Assembly: GCF_001427635.1 (NCBI RefSeq)
Contig: NZ_LMHA01000001.1
Location: forward strand, 460,017 to 524,016
Origin: Pseudoxanthomonas sp. Root65
GTDB lineage: Bacteria; Pseudomonadota; Gammaproteobacteria; Xanthomonadales; Xanthomonadaceae
Direction: 5' to 3'
DNA: 64,000 nucleotides
The notes under the pieces were generated by a model. It worked only from the letters and a program-made list of their open reading frames with translations. It did not search any database and had not been told where the DNA came from. The first letter of the stretch is position 1. Each line of letters starts with the position of its first letter. Below are positions 8,900 through 18,009 of the stretch, one piece after another. The position numbers and the translations under genes are program-made.

Positions 8900-10623
8900 G
8901 CCGCCGCCTCCACGGGGCGCCACGCATCGCCGAGGTAACGCTCCCGCTTTCGCGGCCGGATACGGTGCAGGTCCACTTCGATCAGGCCATCGAGGGAATC
9001 GCTGAAATCCGGATCCACGCCGAAGGCGAGGAAGCGCGCGCCGCCGGGTTCGCACAGGTCGGTGTACTGCTTGTAGAGCATCGGCACGGTCGCCCCCAAC
9101 GTATCGAGGTTGGTCTTCAGCACGCGGAAGGCGGTCTCGGCATCCAGCGCATCGAAGCACGGCGGCGTCGCGGTGTAGCGGAACGGATGGCGCGACCGCG
9201 CTTCGCCGCTCGGATCGCCGTAGTAGTGCGCGTAGTACGCGACGATCTGCTCGCGCGCATCCAGCGGCAGCGCGGCGCTCATGGACACCGCGCCGAACAG
9301 GTAGCGCACGCGCGGATGCCGGCGCAGGTAGGCGCCGATGCCCTGCCACAGGTAGTCGATGCTGCGGCTGCCCCAGTAGTCGGGCACCACGAAGCTGCGC
9401 CCCAGTTCCATGCCCGCGGCCAGCCGCGGCAGCGCATCGTCGGCGTAATCGAACAGCGACGCGGTATAGAGCCCCTTCAGCCCCTGCGCGGCCAGCACCG
9501 GCGCGCCACGGGCGATGCGGTAGGCGCCGGCGATCTTCCGCTGCGCCGCGTCCCACAGCACGATGTGCTCGTACCAGGTGTCGAAGGCATCCACATCCAT
9601 CCGCTTGCCGGTGCCCTCGCCCACCGCACGGAACGTCAGCTCGCGCAGGCGGCCGATCTCGCGCAGCAGCGGCGAGCCGCCCGCCAGCCTTCCCACGCAG
9701 ATGCGCTTGCCGTCGGTGGTCTCGCCCAGCACGTCGAGCGTGTCGATGCAGGCGGCCAGCAGGTCCGGCGCCAGCGCGCCCACCAGCGGTTCGGCCGTGT
9801 CGGCCGGTTCCGGTGACGCCGCCTTCGCGGGCCGTCCGAGGGCGTACAGCGCCGAACGCACCCGCTCGATCACGGTGGCGGCGGCTTCTTCCGCATCCAC
9901 GCGCAGCACGTGGCCGACATGCAACTGCAAGCGCCGCTGGCTGCGGCGGAACATCTCGCGCGCCAGCAGCGCGGTGCCGGCCGGCTTGAACAGCGCCGAG
10001 GCGCCGTAGAACAGCGGGGAGTTGCGCGCCTGCACGCGGATCGGCAGCACGGGTGCTCCGGTCGCCCGCGCGAAGCGCAGGAAACCGCGGCGCCAGCGCG
10101 TATCGCGCACGCCACGCGGCCCCAGCCGCGACACCTCGCCGGCCGGGAATACGATGACGCACTGCTCGGCCTCGAGCGCCCGCTCGACGGCGCGCACGCT
10201 GTCGGCGCCCGGCGCGCCGCCCAGGATGCGCACCGGCAGCAGCAGTTCCGCCAGCGGCGCGATGCCCATCAGGAAATCGTTCGCCACGATCCGCACGTCG
10301 CGGCGCACGCGGCCGACGAGTTGCAGCAACGCCAGGGCATCGAGCGCACCGGACGGATGGTTGGCGACGATCAGCAAGCGGCCCTGCGCAGGAATGCGGC
10401 GCTCGCCTTCGGGCTCGACCGTCGGGCGCAGGTTGAGGTGGTCGATGGCCGCGTCGACGAAGGCCAGCCCTTGCAGGTGACCGTGGTCGGCGAGGAAGGC
10501 ATAGGCCTGGTCGAGCTTCGACCAGCGCCCCAGCGTGCGCAGCAGCGGCTGGGTCAGCCGGGCACGACGGCCACGGAACCAGTGGGGATAGCGTTCGGCG
10601 ATCTGGCGTTCCAGCGGGTGCAT
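8896..10623 (-). CDS. OlsF-like bifunctional acyltransferase (PlsC domain + GNAT/OlsB-like domain)
   Basis: A 575-residue protein joining two acyltransferase domains. The N-terminal half has a glycerolipid-acyltransferase block with VANHPSGALDALALL (residues about 85-100) and the VIFPAGEVSRLGP block near 160. The C-terminal half resembles OlsB-type ornithine N-acyltransferases: GKRICVGRLAGG, FDTWYEHIVLWD, KIAGAYRIARG, and a GSRSIDYLWQGIGAYL block. Proteins with this fusion (OlsF) make ornithine lipid, the C-terminal part forming the N-acyl amide and the N-terminal part adding the second acyl chain. A role in amino-acid-containing membrane lipid synthesis is inferred. I chose the ATG at 10623 (MHPLERQIAERYPHW); a longer frame upstream gives only low-complexity residues. 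The gene is coupled by ATGA overlap to the phosphoesterase gene. Confidence 0.78.
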   Translation of the reverse strand: MHPLERQIAERYPHWFRGRRARLTQPLLRTLGRWSKLDQAYAFLADHGHLQGLAFVDAAIDHLNLRPTVEPEGERRIPAQGRLLIVANHPSGALDALALLQLVGRVRRDVRIVANDFLMGIAPLAELLLPVRILGGAPGADSVRAVERALEAEQCVIVFPAGEVSRLGPRGVRDTRWRRGFLRFARATGAPVLPIRVQARNSPLFYGASALFKPAGTALLAREMFRRSQRRLQLHVGHVLRVDAEEAAATVIERVRSALYALGRPAKAASPEPADTAEPLVGALAPDLLAACIDTLDVLGETTDGKRICVGRLAGGSPLLREIGRLRELTFRAVGEGTGKRMDVDAFDTWYEHIVLWDAAQRKIAGAYRIARGAPVLAAQGLKGLYTASLFDYADDALPRLAAGMELGRSFVVPDYWGSRSIDYLWQGIGAYLRRHPRVRYLFGAVSMSAALPLDAREQIVAYYAHYYGDPSGEARSRHPFRYTATPPCFDALDAETAFRVLKTNLDTLGATVPMLYKQYTDLCEPGGARFLAFGVDPDFSDSLDGLIEVDLHRIRPRKRERYLGDAWRPVEAAA

Positions 10624-10797
10624 GGCAGGGGCCGGCGGCGGGGTTTCGCCGCGCAGCCTGCGCGCGTCCGGCGACAGCCCGGTTGCCGTTTTCTGGCAAT
10701 CCGGTGACAGCAGGCCGTGACCCGCGCTTAACCCGCGGCGACCCTGAACGACGCAGAATGCACGCACCCTCTGCGGCGTGTATCATGCGCGCCCATC

Positions 10798-10826
10798 TTT
10801 TCATCCGAATTAAAGGATATAAGCCC
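10798..10826 (+). promoter_or_regulatory. Putative methionine/SAM-cycle operator before metK
   Basis: TTTCATCCGAATTAAAGGAT continuing ATAAGCCCG matches the element before metF (24620-24648) at 20 of 29 positions and shares TTCATCCG with the one before ahcY. Here it runs up to 2 bp before the metK start and includes the AAAGGA ribosome-binding site. A protein bound there would block translation-proximal transcription, or the real site may be only the left half. The regulator is unknown; see the separate finding. Confidence 0.5.
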
Positions 10827-10827
10827 G

Positions 10828-12039
10828 ATGTCCAGCTACCTGTTCACCTCCGAATCGGTCTCCGAAGGCCATCCGGACAAGATCGCCGACCAGATTTCCG
10901 ATGCTGTGCTGGACGCGATCCTGGCCCAGGACAAGCGCGCACGCGTGGCCTGCGAGACGTTGGTGAAGACGGGTGCGGCCATCGTGGCCGGCGAAGTCAC
11001 CACCACCGCGTGGGTCGACATCGAGTCGCTGGCGCGCAAGGTCATCAACGACATCGGCTACGACAATTCGGACGTCGGCTTCGACGGCCACACCTGCGCC
11101 ATCATCAACATGCTGGGCAAGCAGTCGCCCGACATCAACCAGGGCGTGGACCGCAAGAAGCCGGAAGAACAGGGCGCCGGCGACCAGGGCTTGATGTTCG
11201 GCTACGCCTGCAACGAGGCGCCGGAATTCATGCCGGCCCCGCTGTACTACAGCCACCGCCTGGTCGAGCAGCAGGCCAAGGTGCGCAAGAAGGGCAAGCT
11301 GAAGTGGCTGCGCCCGGACGCCAAGTCGCAGGTCACCCTGCGCTACGACGGCAACAGCATCCTCGGCCTCGACGCTGTCGTGCTGTCGACCCAGCACGAT
11401 CCGGACATCAAGCAGAAGGACCTGATCGAGGCCGTGCGCGCCGAGATCCTGGTGCCGGTGCTGCCGAAGAAGTGGCTGGATGCGCTGCCGAAGAACAAGG
11501 TGCACATCAACCCGACCGGCAAGTTCGTCATCGGCGGCCCGGTGGGCGACTGCGGCCTGACCGGCCGCAAGATCATCGTCGACAGCTACGGCGGCATGGC
11601 CCGCCACGGCGGCGGCGCGTTCTCGGGCAAGGATCCGTCGAAGGTCGACCGCTCGGCCGCCTACGCCGCGCGCTATGTGGCCAAGAACATCGTGGCCGCC
11701 GGCCTGGCCGACAAGTGCGAGGTGCAGGTCTCCTACGCCATCGGCGTGGCCGAGCCGACCTCGATCTCGGTCACCACCTTCGGCACCGGCAAGGTCGGCG
11801 ACGACCTGATCGAGAAGCTGATCCGCAAGCACTTCGACCTGCGCCCGTACGGCATCACCAGGATGCTGGACCTGGAGCACCCGATCTACCAGCCGACCGC
11901 CAGCTACGGCCACTTCGGCCGCAAGCCGAAGGAGATCAGCTACACCGACGGCGCCGGCAAGAAGCACACCGCGACCGCCTTCTCGTGGGAGAAGACCGAC
12001 CGCGCCGACGCGCTGCGCAAGGACGCCAAGATCAAGTGA
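10828..12039 (+). CDS. metK: S-adenosylmethionine synthetase
   Basis: A 403-residue cytoplasmic enzyme that makes SAM from methionine and ATP. The family motifs are all present: [15 protein letters not shown] at residues 12-26, [10 protein letters not shown], the signature [12 protein letters not shown] near residue 117, and the glycine-rich [22 protein letters not shown] near residues 266-287. Length agrees with the Xanthomonas type. AAAGGA at 10812-10817 is a good Shine-Dalgarno. No SAM riboswitch is visible in the short leader; the TTCATCC element just upstream is shared with ahcY and metF. A hairpin terminator follows at 12119-12148. Confidence 0.96.
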   Translation: MSSYLFTSESVSEGHPDKIADQISDAVLDAILAQDKRARVACETLVKTGAAIVAGEVTTTAWVDIESLARKVINDIGYDNSDVGFDGHTCAIINMLGKQSPDINQGVDRKKPEEQGAGDQGLMFGYACNEAPEFMPAPLYYSHRLVEQQAKVRKKGKLKWLRPDAKSQVTLRYDGNSILGLDAVVLSTQHDPDIKQKDLIEAVRAEILVPVLPKKWLDALPKNKVHINPTGKFVIGGPVGDCGLTGRKIIVDSYGGMARHGGGAFSGKDPSKVDRSAAYAARYVAKNIVAAGLADKCEVQVSYAIGVAEPTSISVTTFGTGKVGDDLIEKLIRKHFDLRPYGITRMLDLEHPIYQPTASYGHFGRKPKEISYTDGAGKKHTATAFSWEKTDRADALRKDAKIK

Positions 12040-12079
12040 CGACCCGGCGCGCCTGCGTAAGCGCAGGCGCCCTTGCCGG

Positions 12080-12112
12080 GCCGTCACCCCTGCGAAAGCA
12101 GGGGTCCAGTGC
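12080..12112. repeat. CCCCTGCGAAAGCAGGGG hairpin repeat
   Basis: ACCCCTGCGAAAGCAGGGGT (12084-12103) is a perfect 8-bp stem with a four-base loop, flanked by GTC and CCAG. I know this form, TCACCCCTGCGAAAGCAGGGGTCC, as a common short palindromic repeat between genes in Xanthomonadaceae genomes; only one copy is in this window, so that is from memory. It lies between metK and its terminator. Confidence 0.45.
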
Positions 12113-12118
12113 CTTCAG

Positions 12119-12148
12119 GAACGGGCCGCGAAAGCGGCCCGTTTCCTT
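12119..12148 (+). terminator. Rho-independent terminator after metK
   Basis: ACGGGCCGC-GAAA-GCGGCCCGT is a perfect 9-bp stem with a GNRA-type loop, followed by TTCCTTTT. It lies 80 bp after the metK stop. Confidence 0.85.
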
Positions 12149-12220
12149 TTCCAAGCAAGGGCTGCACGGCCCGCACCGGGATCGGTTAGCCTGCCCGCCA
12201 GTTCCCCGCGGACGCATGCC

Positions 12221-12718
12221 ATGGACACCCTGAAAAGCCACCAGCTCACCATGACCGTGCTGATGACGCCGGACATGGCCAACTTTTCCGGCAAGGTCCA
12301 CGGCGGCGCCATCCTCAAGCTGCTCGACCAGGTGGCCTACGCCTGCGGCAGCCGCTATGCCGGCAAGTACGTGGTCACCCTGTCGGTGGACCAGGTGATG
12401 TTCCGCCAGGCCATCAACGTGGGCGAACTGGTGACCTTCCTGGCCTCGGTCAACCACACCGGCACCTCGTCGATGGAAATCGGCATCAAGGTGGTGGCCG
12501 AGGACATCCGCAAGCAGAGCGTGCGCCACGCCAACAGCTGCTTCTTCACCATGGTGGCGGTGGACGACGAGGGTCGGACCACCCCGGTCCCGCCGCTGGA
12601 ACCGTCCACGCCGGACGAGATCCGCCGCTTCGCCGCCGCGCGCCTGCGCCGTCAGTTGCGCGAGGAAATGGAACGGCGACACGCCGAGCTCGGCAGCCTG
12701 GCGGCGGAAAACGCCTGA
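12221..12718 (+). CDS. Acyl-CoA thioesterase (YciA/BFIT-type hotdog fold)
   Basis: A 165-residue single hotdog-domain protein. The N-terminal half shows TPDMANFSGKVHGGAILKLLDQVAYACG (residues about 16-43), in which the NFSGKVHGG turn and the Asp of LLDQVAY are the conserved active-site region of the cytosolic acyl-CoA hydrolase family. VTLSVDQVMFRQAINVGELVTF forms the next strands. The family hydrolyses fatty acyl-CoA; chain preference is unknown. The last 40 residues are charged and helical. It stands alone between the metK terminator and uup. Confidence 0.82.
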   Translation: MDTLKSHQLTMTVLMTPDMANFSGKVHGGAILKLLDQVAYACGSRYAGKYVVTLSVDQVMFRQAINVGELVTFLASVNHTGTSSMEIGIKVVAEDIRKQSVRHANSCFFTMVAVDDEGRTTPVPPLEPSTPDEIRRFAAARLRRQLREEMERRHAELGSLAAENA

Positions 12719-12758
12719 TCGGCCGCTGCGACCGGCGCGCGCCGGCTACAATGCGCGC

Positions 12759-14618
12759 ATGTCATTGATGCAATTCCAGCGGGTCGACTTCAGCGTCGGC
12801 GGGCCGCTTCTCCTCGAACACGTCGACCTGTCCATCGAAGCCGGCGAGCGCGTCTGCATCGTCGGCCGCAACGGCATGGGCAAATCCACCCTGATGCGGC
12901 TGATGGCAGGCGAACTGAAGCCGGACGACGGCGAGATCCGCGTGCAGAACGGCGTGGTGGTCGCACGCATGGCGCAGGAAGTGCCGCAGGACACGCAGGG
13001 CACCGTGTTCGACGTGGTCGCCCAGGGCCTGGGCGACCTGGGCCAGCTGCTGGCGCGTTACCACCACGCGCTGCACGACGGCGACATGGACGCGATGGGC
13101 GAAGCCCAAGCGCAGATCGAAGCCCAGCACGGCTGGGACCTGGACCTGCGCGTGCAGCAGGTGCTGACGCGCCTGGAGCTGCCGGAAGAGACCGACTTCG
13201 CCGCGCTGTCCGGCGGCATGAAGCGCCGCGTGCTGCTGGCGCAGGCGCTGGTGCGCAATCCCGGCATCCTGCTGCTGGACGAGCCGACCAACCATCTCGA
13301 CATCGAGGCGATCGCCTGGCTGGAAGGCTTCCTCAAGTCCTTCGGTGGCAGCATCGTGTTCGTCACCCACGACCGCAGCTTCCTGCGCTCGCTGGCCACG
13401 CGCATCCTCGAGATCGACCGCGGCCAGCTGACCAGCTGGCCCGGCGACTACGACAACTACCTGCGTCGCCGCGAAGAGCGCCTGCACGCCGAGGCGCAGG
13501 AGAACGCGCGCTTCGACAAGCTGCTGGCGCAGGAAGAGGTCTGGATCCGCCAAGGCATCAAGGCCCGCCGCACCCGCAACGAAGGCCGCGTGACCGCGCT
13601 GAAGGCGATGCGCCGCGAGCGGGCGCAGCGCCGCGACCTGTCCGGCAACGTGCGGATGGAAGCCGCAGCGGCGCAGTCGTCGGGCAAGAAAGTCATCGAG
13701 GCCACCCACATCACCCAGGCCTACGACGGCCGCGTTCTGCTCGACGACGTGTCGGCGACGATCATGCGTGGCGACCGCGTCGGCATCGTCGGTCCCAACG
13801 GCGCCGGCAAGTCGACACTGCTGAAGATCCTGCTGGGCGAACTGGCCCCGCAGCAGGGCGAGGTGAAACTGGGCACCGGCCTGCAGATCGCCTACTTCGA
13901 CCAGCACCGCAGCCAGCTGGACGACACCCGCACCACGCTGGAGAACGTCGCCGAGGGCAGCGATTTCGTCGAGATCAACGGCAGCCGCAAGCATGTGATC
14001 GGCTACCTGCAGGACTTCCTGTTCTCGCCCGAGCGCGCCCGCGCGCCGATCACCCGCCTGTCCGGCGGCGAGCGCAACCGGCTGCTGCTGGCCAAGCTGT
14101 TCGCGCAGCCGTCCAACCTGCTGGTGATGGACGAACCCACCAACGACCTGGACGTGGAAACGCTGGAACTGTTGGAAGAGCTGCTGCTGGACTACAAGGG
14201 CACGCTGCTGCTGGTCAGCCATGACCGCGACTTCCTCGACAACGTGGTCACCAGTACGCTGGTGCTGGAAGGCGAGGGCCGGCTGGGCGACTACGTGGGC
14301 GGTTACTCCGATTGGCTGCGCCAGCGGCGCACGCCTGCCGCAACCTCCGCCACGCCTGCCAAGCCGACGCTGTCGCACCAGCCCGAACCCGCCGCCGCCA
14401 AGCGCAAGCTCGGCTTCAAGGAAGCGCGCGAGCTGGAACTGCTGCCCTCGCGCATCGAAGCGCTGGAAGGCGAGGTCGCCAAGCGCACCGCCGCGATGAA
14501 CGATCCGGCCTACTACCAGCAGTCCCCTGCGGACCTGCAGCGCGCCAACGACGAACTTGCGGCCAAGCAGGCCGAACTGGACCACGCCTATCAGCGCTGG
14601 TCGGAGCTGGACGGGTAA
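12759..14618 (+). CDS. uup: ABC-F family ATPase Uup
   Basis: A 619-residue cytoplasmic protein with two ABC domains and no membrane domain. Domain 1 has Walker A GRNGMGKST at 36-44, ALSGGMKRRVLLAQ, and LLLDEPTNHLD. Domain 2 has GPNGAGKST near residue 347, RLSGGERNRLLLAK near 428, and LLVMDEPTNDLD. The linker between the domains is charged (about 230-310), and the C-terminal 80 residues form a coiled coil rich in Glu, Lys and Ala, as in Uup, which binds DNA or ribosomes. ABC-F proteins act on the ribosome; Uup also affects transposon excision in E. coli. The C-terminal coiled coil separates it from EttA. Confidence 0.9.
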   Translation: MSLMQFQRVDFSVGGPLLLEHVDLSIEAGERVCIVGRNGMGKSTLMRLMAGELKPDDGEIRVQNGVVVARMAQEVPQDTQGTVFDVVAQGLGDLGQLLARYHHALHDGDMDAMGEAQAQIEAQHGWDLDLRVQQVLTRLELPEETDFAALSGGMKRRVLLAQALVRNPGILLLDEPTNHLDIEAIAWLEGFLKSFGGSIVFVTHDRSFLRSLATRILEIDRGQLTSWPGDYDNYLRRREERLHAEAQENARFDKLLAQEEVWIRQGIKARRTRNEGRVTALKAMRRERAQRRDLSGNVRMEAAAAQSSGKKVIEATHITQAYDGRVLLDDVSATIMRGDRVGIVGPNGAGKSTLLKILLGELAPQQGEVKLGTGLQIAYFDQHRSQLDDTRTTLENVAEGSDFVEINGSRKHVIGYLQDFLFSPERARAPITRLSGGERNRLLLAKLFAQPSNLLVMDEPTNDLDVETLELLEELLLDYKGTLLLVSHDRDFLDNVVTSTLVLEGEGRLGDYVGGYSDWLRQRRTPAATSATPAKPTLSHQPEPAAAKRKLGFKEARELELLPSRIEALEGEVAKRTAAMNDPAYYQQSPADLQRANDELAAKQAELDHAYQRWSELDG

Positions 14619-14643
14619 GCGACGGCAGGTAGTGGGAATGCAT

Positions 14644-14708
14644 GTGGGAGCGACGTAAGTCGCGATGGAACATGTGTAATGCTTCATCGCGACTTACGTC
14701 GCTCCCAC
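14644..14708. repeat. REP-type hairpin, copy 1
   Basis: GTGGGAGCGACGTAAGTCGC (14644-14663) and its complement at 14689-14708 form a 24-bp stem including ATCGCGACTTACGTCGCTCC; the loop is about 17 bases. It lies 26 bp after the uup stop. The same unit recurs at 14884-14954 and 63795-63862. This is the Xanthomonadaceae REP family, usually mobilised by a RAYT transposase; none is encoded in this window. Confidence 0.85.
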
Positions 14709-14883
14709 CCCAAACCTGGCTCGATCCCTCGGTGTCCCGCATCCCCTTCGACATGCGCTTGATGCTCGTGGCTCGCGACCGGCCTTGAACGCGCGCGAAC
14801 GACGGTCGGGTTGCGAAACCGGCGATATGGGACTTTGCGTACCAGCGTCATCCGGAGCTGGGGGACCGCAGCGGCATGATGTC

Positions 14884-14954
14884 GATGTGGGAGCGATGTA
14901 AGTCGCGATGGAACACCGGTAACGCTTCATCGCGACTTACATCGCACCCACATC
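14884..14954. repeat. REP-type hairpin, copy 2
   Basis: GATGTGGGAGCGATGTAAGT at 14884-14903 pairs with ACTTACATCGCACCCACATC at 14935-14954. Paired C-to-T and G-to-A changes relative to copy 1 (GACGTAAG to GATGTAAG, and CTTACGTC to CTTACATC) keep the stem, which suggests selection on the structure or spread of a variant. One mismatch (GAGC/GCAC) remains. Confidence 0.82.
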
Positions 14955-14967
14955 ACACTCTCTGCCT

Positions 14968-17691
14968 TCACCCGGTGTTCTGCACACCCTGCGACACGCC
15001 GTTAATGCTGGCGACCAGGGCATGCAGCAGCGTGTCGTCCTCGCGGTCGCTGTCGCGCCAGCGCTTCAGCAGGTCGGCCTGCATCACGCTGATCGGGTCG
15101 ATGTAGGGATTGCGCAGGCGGATCGACAGCGCGAGGCGCTGGTCGTGCTGCAGCAGCCATTCGTTGCCGTTGAGCGCCAGCACCCAGCGCACCACGGTGG
15201 CGTGCTCCCGCTGTACCTGCGGGAAGAACTCGTCATGCAACGTACCGGACATCTTCGAGTACATCTCGGCGATGCTCAGGTCGCCCTTGGCCAGCACCAT
15301 CGAGACGTCGTCGAGGAAGGTCTTGAAGAACGGCCAGTCGCGGGCCATTTCCGCCAGCGCATCTTCGCCATACGCGTCCACCGCCGCCTGCAGGCCGGTG
15401 CCCACGCCGTACCAGCCGGGAATCACCGCGCGCGCCTGGCTCCAGGCGAAGACCCACGGGATCGCCCGCAGGTTGCCGAGGGCGGCGTCCTGTCCCAGGC
15501 GCCGCGAGGGCCGCGAGCCCAGCGTCATCCGTTCGATCACGTCGATCGGCGTGGCGCTGCGGAAATAGTCCATGAAGCGCGGCGACTGCACGAAGGCGCG
15601 GTACGCCTGCGAACTTTCCTCGGCCACCCGCGCCATGATCTCGCGCCAGCGCGCCTCGCGCGGCTCCGGCGGGCGCGGCCGCAGGCTAGACAGCAGCACC
15701 GCGCCGACCGACTGCTCCAGCGAGCGCAGCGCCAGCGCACGGATGCCGTACTTGCGGTGGATCACCTCGCCCTGCTCGGTCACGCGCAGGCGTCCGTCGA
15801 CGCTGCCGCGCGGCGCCGCTTCCAGCGCGCGCGAGGTCTTGCCGCCACCGCGGATGATGGAGCCGCCGCGGCCATGGAAGAACGTCAGCTTGATGCCCAG
15901 GTCCTGCGCGGCATCGACCAGCTCCACCTGCGCGCGCTGCAGCCCCCAGCGCGAGGCGGCGATACCGCCGTCCTTGCCGCTGTCGGAGTAGCCGAGCATC
16001 ACCATCTGCACGTTGTCGCGCGCGGCCAGGTGAGCGCGGTAGACCGGATCGGCGAGCAGATCGCGCAGCACGTCCGTGCCATGGCCAAGGTCATCGATGG
16101 TTTCGAACAGCGGCGCGATGTCGAGCGGCACCTGGCCGGCGTCGTCGACCAGGCCACCGCGCCGCGCCAGCGCCAGTACGGTAAGCACGTCGGCGCGGCT
16201 GTGCGCCATGCTGATGATGTAGGTGCCGAGCGCATCGGTGCCGTGGCGCGTGCGCGCATCGGCCAGCGCGCGGAACACGGCATCGAGCCGGTCGTTGCCC
16301 TCTTCGCTGCTGGCGGGCAGCATCGCGTCTCCGCTGGCATACGGCCCCAGCAGCGCCGCGCGTTCGACTGCATCGCGGTGTTCCCAGTCCGCATCTTCCA
16401 GTGCCGCCGCGACGGCGCGCGCATGCACGCTGGACTCCTGGCGCACGTCCAGCCGCGCGAGATGGAAGCCGAACGTGCGCACGCGCCACGCCAGCCGGCG
16501 CACGGCGAACCAGCCGGCATGCAGGCCGCGGTTGGCTTCCAGGCTGTGCAGGATCAGGTCGATGTCGGCCGCCAGTTCCGCGGGTGAGCCGTAGCCCTCG
16601 GGGCGATCGTCCAGTGTGGCCTGCAGCCGCGCGCGCATCAGGTCGTTGAGCAGGCGGTACGGCATGTCGCCGTGGCGCGGACGCGACTTCTTCGCCGCGT
16701 CCGGCATCAGCGCGCGGTAGGCCTCCACGCGCGCGGTGACCTCGGGCGACACGCCGATGATGGCGCTGGACTGGCTGAGCAACGTGGTCAGCTGGCGCAG
16801 TTCCTTCAGGTAGCGCGTGAGGATGGCGCGGCGCTGGGCGTCCAGGGTGGCGCTGACCGTGCGCGCATCCACATTCGGATTGCCGTCCATGTCGCCGCCG
16901 ACCCAGGTGCCGAAGCGCAGCACGCGCGGCAGGTGCGTGGTGACCTCCGGCGCGGGACCGTAGACGTCGGTGATCGCGCTTTCCAGCGTTTCGTACAGCA
17001 CCGGGATGACGCGGTAGAGCACTTCGATCAGGTAGAAGCCGACGTGTTCGCGCTCGTCCTCCACGCCCGGGCGCACCGGCGACGAATCGGCCGTCTGCCA
17101 GGCCGACGTCAGCGCCATGCGGAAGCGGGCGGTGTCGGTGGCCAGTTCGCCCGGCGTGCGCGTGCCGTCCAGCCCATTGATCAGGCTGGCCACCATCAGC
17201 TGCTCTTTCTCCAGCAACGCACGGCGCACGGCTTCGGTTGGATGCGCGGTGAACACCGGTTCCACGTCGATGCGCGGCAGCCACTGCGCGAGTTCCTGCA
17301 ACGTCACGCCCTGCGCCTTCAGCTTGGACAGCGTGTCGTGCAGGCCGTCCGGCTGCGGGCGAGTGCTGCCGGCACGCTGGTACTCGCGTCGGCGGCGGAT
17401 GCGGTGCACGCGTTCGGCGATGTTGACCACCTGGAAGTAGGTGCTGAAGGCGCGGATCAGCGATTCGGCCTGCGCCGGGGCCTGGCCCTCCAGCAGGCCG
17501 GCCAGCGACTGCGGCGGATCGCCGGCCTGCCGGCGTGCGATGGCAGTGGTGCGCACACGCTCCACCTCGGCCAGGAAGGCCGGCGAGACCTGTTCGGCGA
17601 GCATGTCGCCGACCAGGGCACCGAGCCGGCGCACGTCTTCACGGAGGGGGACATCGGGCGGAGCAAATTCGAGGCTGCGGGGGCTGTTCAT
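14968..17691 (-). CDS. ppc: Phosphoenolpyruvate carboxylase
   Basis: A 907-residue enzyme that carboxylates PEP to oxaloacetate to refill the TCA cycle. The first active-site signature [12 protein letters not shown] begins at residue 146 with His150. Further motifs are the [11 protein letters not shown] block near residue 260, [12 protein letters not shown] near 570, and the second signature [14 protein letters not shown] near 603. The C-terminus ends with [10 protein letters not shown] and [14 protein letters not shown], the latter matching the conserved NG-x-x-x-G-x-QNTG end of the family. I chose the ATG at 17691 over an in-frame start 75 bp upstream because it begins at the usual family N-terminus and clears the ahcY promoter region. 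Confidence 0.95.
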   Translation of the reverse strand: MNSPRSLEFAPPDVPLREDVRRLGALVGDMLAEQVSPAFLAEVERVRTTAIARRQAGDPPQSLAGLLEGQAPAQAESLIRAFSTYFQVVNIAERVHRIRRRREYQRAGSTRPQPDGLHDTLSKLKAQGVTLQELAQWLPRIDVEPVFTAHPTEAVRRALLEKEQLMVASLINGLDGTRTPGELATDTARFRMALTSAWQTADSSPVRPGVEDEREHVGFYLIEVLYRVIPVLYETLESAITDVYGPAPEVTTHLPRVLRFGTWVGGDMDGNPNVDARTVSATLDAQRRAILTRYLKELRQLTTLLSQSSAIIGVSPEVTARVEAYRALMPDAAKKSRPRHGDMPYRLLNDLMRARLQATLDDRPEGYGSPAELAADIDLILHSLEANRGLHAGWFAVRRLAWRVRTFGFHLARLDVRQESSVHARAVAAALEDADWEHRDAVERAALLGPYASGDAMLPASSEEGNDRLDAVFRALADARTRHGTDALGTYIISMAHSRADVLTVLALARRGGLVDDAGQVPLDIAPLFETIDDLGHGTDVLRDLLADPVYRAHLAARDNVQMVMLGYSDSGKDGGIAASRWGLQRAQVELVDAAQDLGIKLTFFHGRGGSIIRGGGKTSRALEAAPRGSVDGRLRVTEQGEVIHRKYGIRALALRSLEQSVGAVLLSSLRPRPPEPREARWREIMARVAEESSQAYRAFVQSPRFMDYFRSATPIDVIERMTLGSRPSRRLGQDAALGNLRAIPWVFAWSQARAVIPGWYGVGTGLQAAVDAYGEDALAEMARDWPFFKTFLDDVSMVLAKGDLSIAEMYSKMSGTLHDEFFPQVQREHATVVRWVLALNGNEWLLQHDQRLALSIRLRNPYIDPISVMQADLLKRWRDSDREDDTLLHALVASINGVSQGVQNTG

Positions 17692-17813
17692 GCGCGCGGC
17701 GGGGTTCCCGTCTTTCGTGGCTGGCCGTGATTGGTATGGTCGTTCGGGACGATTGGTCTGCTGCAAGGCAGCAATCCGAAGCCTACCCGATCACGTGAAC
17801 GGCGGCGTCATCG

Positions 17814-17842
17814 TTTCATCCGGAACAAGCGATATAATGGGC
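17814..17842 (+). promoter_or_regulatory. ahcY promoter with TTCATCCGG operator
   Basis: TTTCATCCGGAACAAGCGAT continuing ATAATGGGC matches the metF element at 23 of 29 positions. A perfect -10 hexamer, TATAAT, lies at 17833-17838 inside it, so a protein on the TTCATCCGGA half would sit in the -10/-35 spacer. Transcription would start near 17845, just before the SAH riboswitch. No clear -35 box is seen, which fits either an activated or a repressed promoter. Confidence 0.65.
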
Positions 17843-17849
17843 GCCCTTC

Positions 17850-17971
17850 GCCGAGGGGCGCTGCGACCGTGACATGTGCGGATCCTTCCGCAAAAGCCTG
17901 CACATCCCTGTGCAGACTTTCCACATAGTCCGGCCAGGCTCGGTGGAATGAACCTGCAACGGCGCCCGGAT
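17850..17971 (+). promoter_or_regulatory. SAH riboswitch with enlarged inner arm
   Basis: The conserved segments of the S-adenosylhomocysteine riboswitch appear in order: CCGAGGGGCGCTGCGACC (17851-17868), then CCAGGCTCGG (17934-17943) and CAACGGCGCC (17957-17966), which pair with the first. Between the first two, where the class usually has a short hairpin, there are about 65 bases. They contain two stable hairpins (TGCGGA-TCCT-TCCGCA and CTGCACA-TCCC-TGTGCAG) enclosed by ATGTG/CACAT. In known examples, SAH binding turns on ahcY. The ahcY start is 38 bp after the aptamer, so control of ribosome access is likely. Confidence 0.9.
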
Positions 17972-18009
17972 ACCCTGCGACCCTGATCGCACAGACCGGA
18001 GCAAGAGCC

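Larger units (their letters stand above)
14619..14967. other. 349-bp gap between uup and ppc stops
   Basis: The two flanking genes converge. The gap holds two REP hairpins (14644-14708 and 14884-14954), either of which could end transcription from both sides. The 170 bp between them has no convincing reading frame, promoter or RNA gene that I can see. Confidence 0.7.

Noticed and set aside
8201..10804. An 867-codon minus-strand frame that seems to fuse an Arg-rich protein to the phosphoesterase
   Set aside because: Its first 630 codons are out of frame with the real acyltransferase gene. Only the part from 8899 down is genuine phosphoesterase, which begins at the ATGA overlap.
10740..10827. 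Possible SAM riboswitch before metK
   Set aside because: The leader is short and lacks the conserved elements of SAM-I, SAM-II or SAM-V classes; only the TTCATCC element is evident.
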